Assembly (NCBI RefSeq): GCF_003258595.1
Contig: NZ_QHHQ01000003.1
Location: 682,001-746,000 of the forward strand
Direction: 5' to 3'
DNA from: Acuticoccus sediminis
Lineage (GTDB): Bacteria > Pseudomonadota > Alphaproteobacteria > Rhizobiales > Amorphaceae
DNA length: 64,000 nt
Made by a program: the position numbers and the translations under genes. Below, one piece after another: positions 62,904 to 64,000 of this stretch; within the stretch, counting starts at the first letter, position 1, and each line of letters starts with the position of its first letter. The notes beneath the pieces were generated by a model. The model was given only the letters and a program-made list of their open reading frames with translations, was not told where the DNA came from and ran no database searches.

Positions 62904-63325
62904 GTCCATTTCCTCCCTGCCCTACGTGTCCTGATTTCGGCCAGCTATGCCTCGGGTCATGATGCCTCGGTTCGTGATGCCGCCTTCCGCGACGCCAATG
63001 ACTTCGCCCGCCGCCTGGCGTGCAGCGAGGGCTTCGCGCGTCCGGTCTCCCGGCCTCGCTCCCGTCCGGCCCGGAACCGGGTCGACTGACGGCACCGATC
63101 TCGATCTTGGCTTCGAGAATCCGAAGGCCGCGAAGTTTCCGATCGAGCAGTGATGGTCTGCGTCTCCAACACAGATCGCCGAGACACTATCCGCCATTCT
63201 GTTTCAATGATCCCCATCACGGGCGAGCGAGCCAAGCCCCCTCGCGCGATCGTGAGTTCGGCGTCCGGCCGAATGGCGGCTTCGGGTATTCGCAGGTGGG
63301 CCCGGAAACGGCCGCAAGCGGCACT
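62904..63325. other. Intergenic region with short tandem repeats beside the IS remnant
   Basis: A 15-base unit of the type ATGCCTCGGKTCRTG is repeated about two and a half times at 62947-62985. Frames on the minus strand across it have no ribosome binding site or recognised domain. The region ends at the terminal sequence of the IS3-like element. I see nothing else in it. Confidence 0.4.
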
Positions 63326-64000
63326 GAACCGCCCCGGCATCACCGGAGGCTGTTTGGTTGAAGTCACGCCGCCATGACTTGCTCATCGGTCATCGTCGCG
63401 AATTCGACAGCTTCGAAGGAGCGCCACGGCCCGCGCCGATGAGTGACCTCAGTCTCGTAAAGGCCGTTGATCGTCTCGGCGAGAGCGTTGTCGTAGCTGC
63501 CGACGGAAGGCTCGACACCGGCTTCGGCGAGGCGTTCCGTGCAGCGGATGCTGACATATCGCGAGCCGCGGTCGCCATGGGTGCACCAGTCCGCTGCCGT
63601 GGACGGGTCGTCGTTCATGCAGGGCATGCTCGAGGGCATCCAGCACAAAGCCGGCATGAATTGCCCGGCTCACCCGCCAGCCGACGATGCGGCGGGCGTA
63701 GGCATCGATCACGAAGGCAATGTAGACGAAGCCCGACCAGGTCGACACGTAGGTGAAATCCGACAGCCACAGCGCGTTCGGCGCCGGAGCATGGAACACG
63801 CGGTTCACATGATCGAGCAGACATGGCGCCGACGTGCTGTGGGCCGTCGTCCGGATCGACTTGCCACGAATGACGCCTTGTAATCCGATCCCCTTCTTCA
63901 GCCGTTCGACGGTGCACCGGGCGACCTCGAGAAGAAACGCTCGATCTCCGGCTTCAGCGCCCGGTCCCGCGTCGCTCGCGGCGAGAGCTTTGGCGAATCA
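63326..64000 (-). pseudogene. Decayed IS3-family transposase (OrfB), continuing beyond the window
   Basis: The minus strand encodes pieces of an IS3-type DDE transposase: CTVERLKKGIGLQGVIRG, ALWLSDFTYVSTWSGFVYIA, RIVGWRVSRAIHAGFVLDAL, then in another frame DRGSRYVSIRCTERLAEAGV and YDNALAETINGLYETEV. Compared with the usual order there are losses before CTVERL, before YDN and after EFAT, and a frame change at about 63590. The last residues (MTDEQVMAA) still resemble the normal C-terminus. A terminal repeat TGAACCGCCCCGG starts at 63326. It cannot encode an active enzyme. Confidence 0.82.

Noticed and set aside
63020-63377. Frames of 75-136 codons next to the IS remnant
   Set aside because: They cross the terminal repeat of the element, have no ribosome site, and their products show no domain.

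Overview
The window is a GC-rich chromosomal stretch of an alphaproteobacterium, most likely of the order Hyphomicrobiales (Rhizobiales). Support comes from the order ccmI-ccmE-ccmF-ccmH (cycHJKL) / degP / OmpR-type regulator / sensor kinase / glnE, a PopZ-type polar protein, a PleC/DivJ-like kinase, an lpiA-acvB pair and several TRAP transporters. The genus cannot be fixed from this sequence. Nearly every real gene has long antisense shadow frames, as expected at this GC content.

Layout. Positions 1-10.1 kb: start of an unidentified gene leaving the left edge, an RTX protein, aminopeptidase N, a GT61-like glycosyltransferase, a large PAS/histidine kinase and a second RTX protein. 10.1-26.7 kb: HpcH/HpaI aldolase, glnE with its coupled two-component pair, an unknown glycan-enzyme-like protein, DegP, a hydrolase-OsmC fusion, the cytochrome c maturation operon and a very long PopZ homologue. 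27.0-37.2 kb: a catabolic and uptake cluster with a LysR regulator, a D-glutamate-cyclase-family protein, two complete TRAP transporters separated by an NAD-dependent epimerase, and a flavin oxidoreductase.

37.4-49.0 kb: a tRNA-Ser(GCT) gene carries an 11.55 kb island bounded by a perfect 19 bp repeat of the tRNA 3' end. The island encodes a tyrosine integrase, AlpA-like regulator, a run of small coupled genes, a winged-helix replication-type protein followed directly by five phased 17 bp repeats (probable origin), and a complete capsid-building and packaging set (head closure, gp10-like connector, large terminase, HNH, HK97 capsid, protease, connector, portal). It has no tail, lysis or lysogeny genes. 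This is the architecture of a capsid-forming phage-inducible chromosomal island (cf-PICI) and is the main discovery candidate. Matching clusters of TTAGGCAC repeats, probable integrase arm sites, lie inside both ends. Two multi-CxxC zinc-ribbon genes and a ParB-like fragment between 17 bp repeats sit at its right end.

49.0-51.2 kb: a visibly less GC-rich segment with a lone Tat-exported TRAP-binding protein divergent from a TetR regulator. A 14 bp repeat at its two ends suggests a second insertion at the same locus. 51.4-62.9 kb: a second DegP-type protease, acvB and lpiA (hydrolysis and synthesis of lysyl-phosphatidylglycerol), a DUF1003 protein, Kup potassium importer, a ClpP-like periplasmic protein and an S1/P1 nuclease. 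63.3-64.0 kb: a decayed IS3-family element that runs off the right edge.
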